From positions 1 to 21,743 of the forward strand of contig JAAYXX010000337.1 in assembly GCA_012515695.1 (NCBI GenBank): 21,743 nucleotides of DNA, in the 5' to 3' direction. A model generated the notes under the pieces. That model saw only the letters and a program-made list of their open reading frames with translations. It made no database searches and was not told where the DNA came from. This document shows, one piece after another, positions 21,688-21,743 of the stretch (position 1 is its first letter; the number at the start of each line of letters is the position of its first letter). Source of the stretch: Chloroflexota bacterium. GTDB taxonomy: Bacteria; Chloroflexota; Anaerolineae; UBA1429. A program made the position numbers and the translations under genes.

Positions 21688-21743
21688 ATGAATGTTGATA
21701 AACAACGGCCTTGTCCGATTGAGAACCCGCCGGTTCCGCGTGA
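21688..21743 (+). CDS. Possible N-terminus of a protein (runs off the window)
   Basis: An ATG at 21688, about 38 nt downstream of the start site expected for the promoter at 21616-21643, opens a frame (MNVDKQRPCPIENPPVPR) that is open to the window end. The RBS is weak (only GAG-like bases upstream). Eighteen residues do not allow recognition. Its main support is the promoter ahead of it; an ATG at 21664 ends after five codons. Confidence 0.35.
   Translation, partial: MNVDKQRPCPIENPPVPR

Overview
The window is a GC-rich stretch of bacterial chromosome, most likely from a Chloroflexota (Anaerolineae-like) genome. The pointers are an isopentenyl phosphate kinase gene, a secreted lamin-tail protein with a Thr/Pro-rich linker, an ATP-type phosphofructokinase with a GGNGS motif, and intergenic DNA full of GC-rich hairpin repeats. 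The taxon is inferred from gene content. No rRNA is present, and I saw no transposase, phage gene or CRISPR array.

Layout. The minus-strand pfkA gene (144-1115) reads into a gene cut off by the window edge (1-104). A repeat-rich gap leads to a plus-strand GH4 alpha-galactosidase-type enzyme (1692-3017) with its own terminator, then a frameshifted secreted lamin-tail gene (3184-3731). Next, on the minus strand, are tRNA-His and a CDP-alcohol phosphatidyltransferase. The latter is transcribed divergently from a plus-strand run: radC, an HD-domain gene interrupted by an in-frame TAG, and a DUF4416 gene. Facing these on the minus strand is HEAT-repeat / acylphosphatase / FecR-domain (9371 to 6781), preceded by rseP and isopentenyl phosphate kinase.

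From 11667 to 17680 the minus strand carries a carbohydrate block: GH2 beta-galactosidase, GH29 fucosidase and a uroporphyrinogen-decarboxylase-like protein, separated by hairpin repeats. With the GH4 enzyme and phosphofructokinase it suggests use of galactosyl and fucosyl glycans. A gap of about 900 bp holds further repeats, a good promoter and a roughly 350-nt leader before a Lon-like AAA protease gene (18593-21103).

The most unusual item is at the right end. A small minus-strand thioredoxin-like gene (21157-21495) contains an in-frame TGA at codon 24, in the context C-R-G-G-(TGA)-G-P. A 7-bp hairpin sits 10 nt downstream, with a 3-nt loop beginning with G, as expected of a bacterial SECIS element. 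The gene has a perfect consensus promoter and a TATACCC-N5-GGGTATA palindrome over its start site, resembling CsoR/CstR operators. It may be an unannotated selenoprotein under sulfur or metal control. The caution is that two other genes here are broken by a single base, so sequence error or decay must be excluded first.
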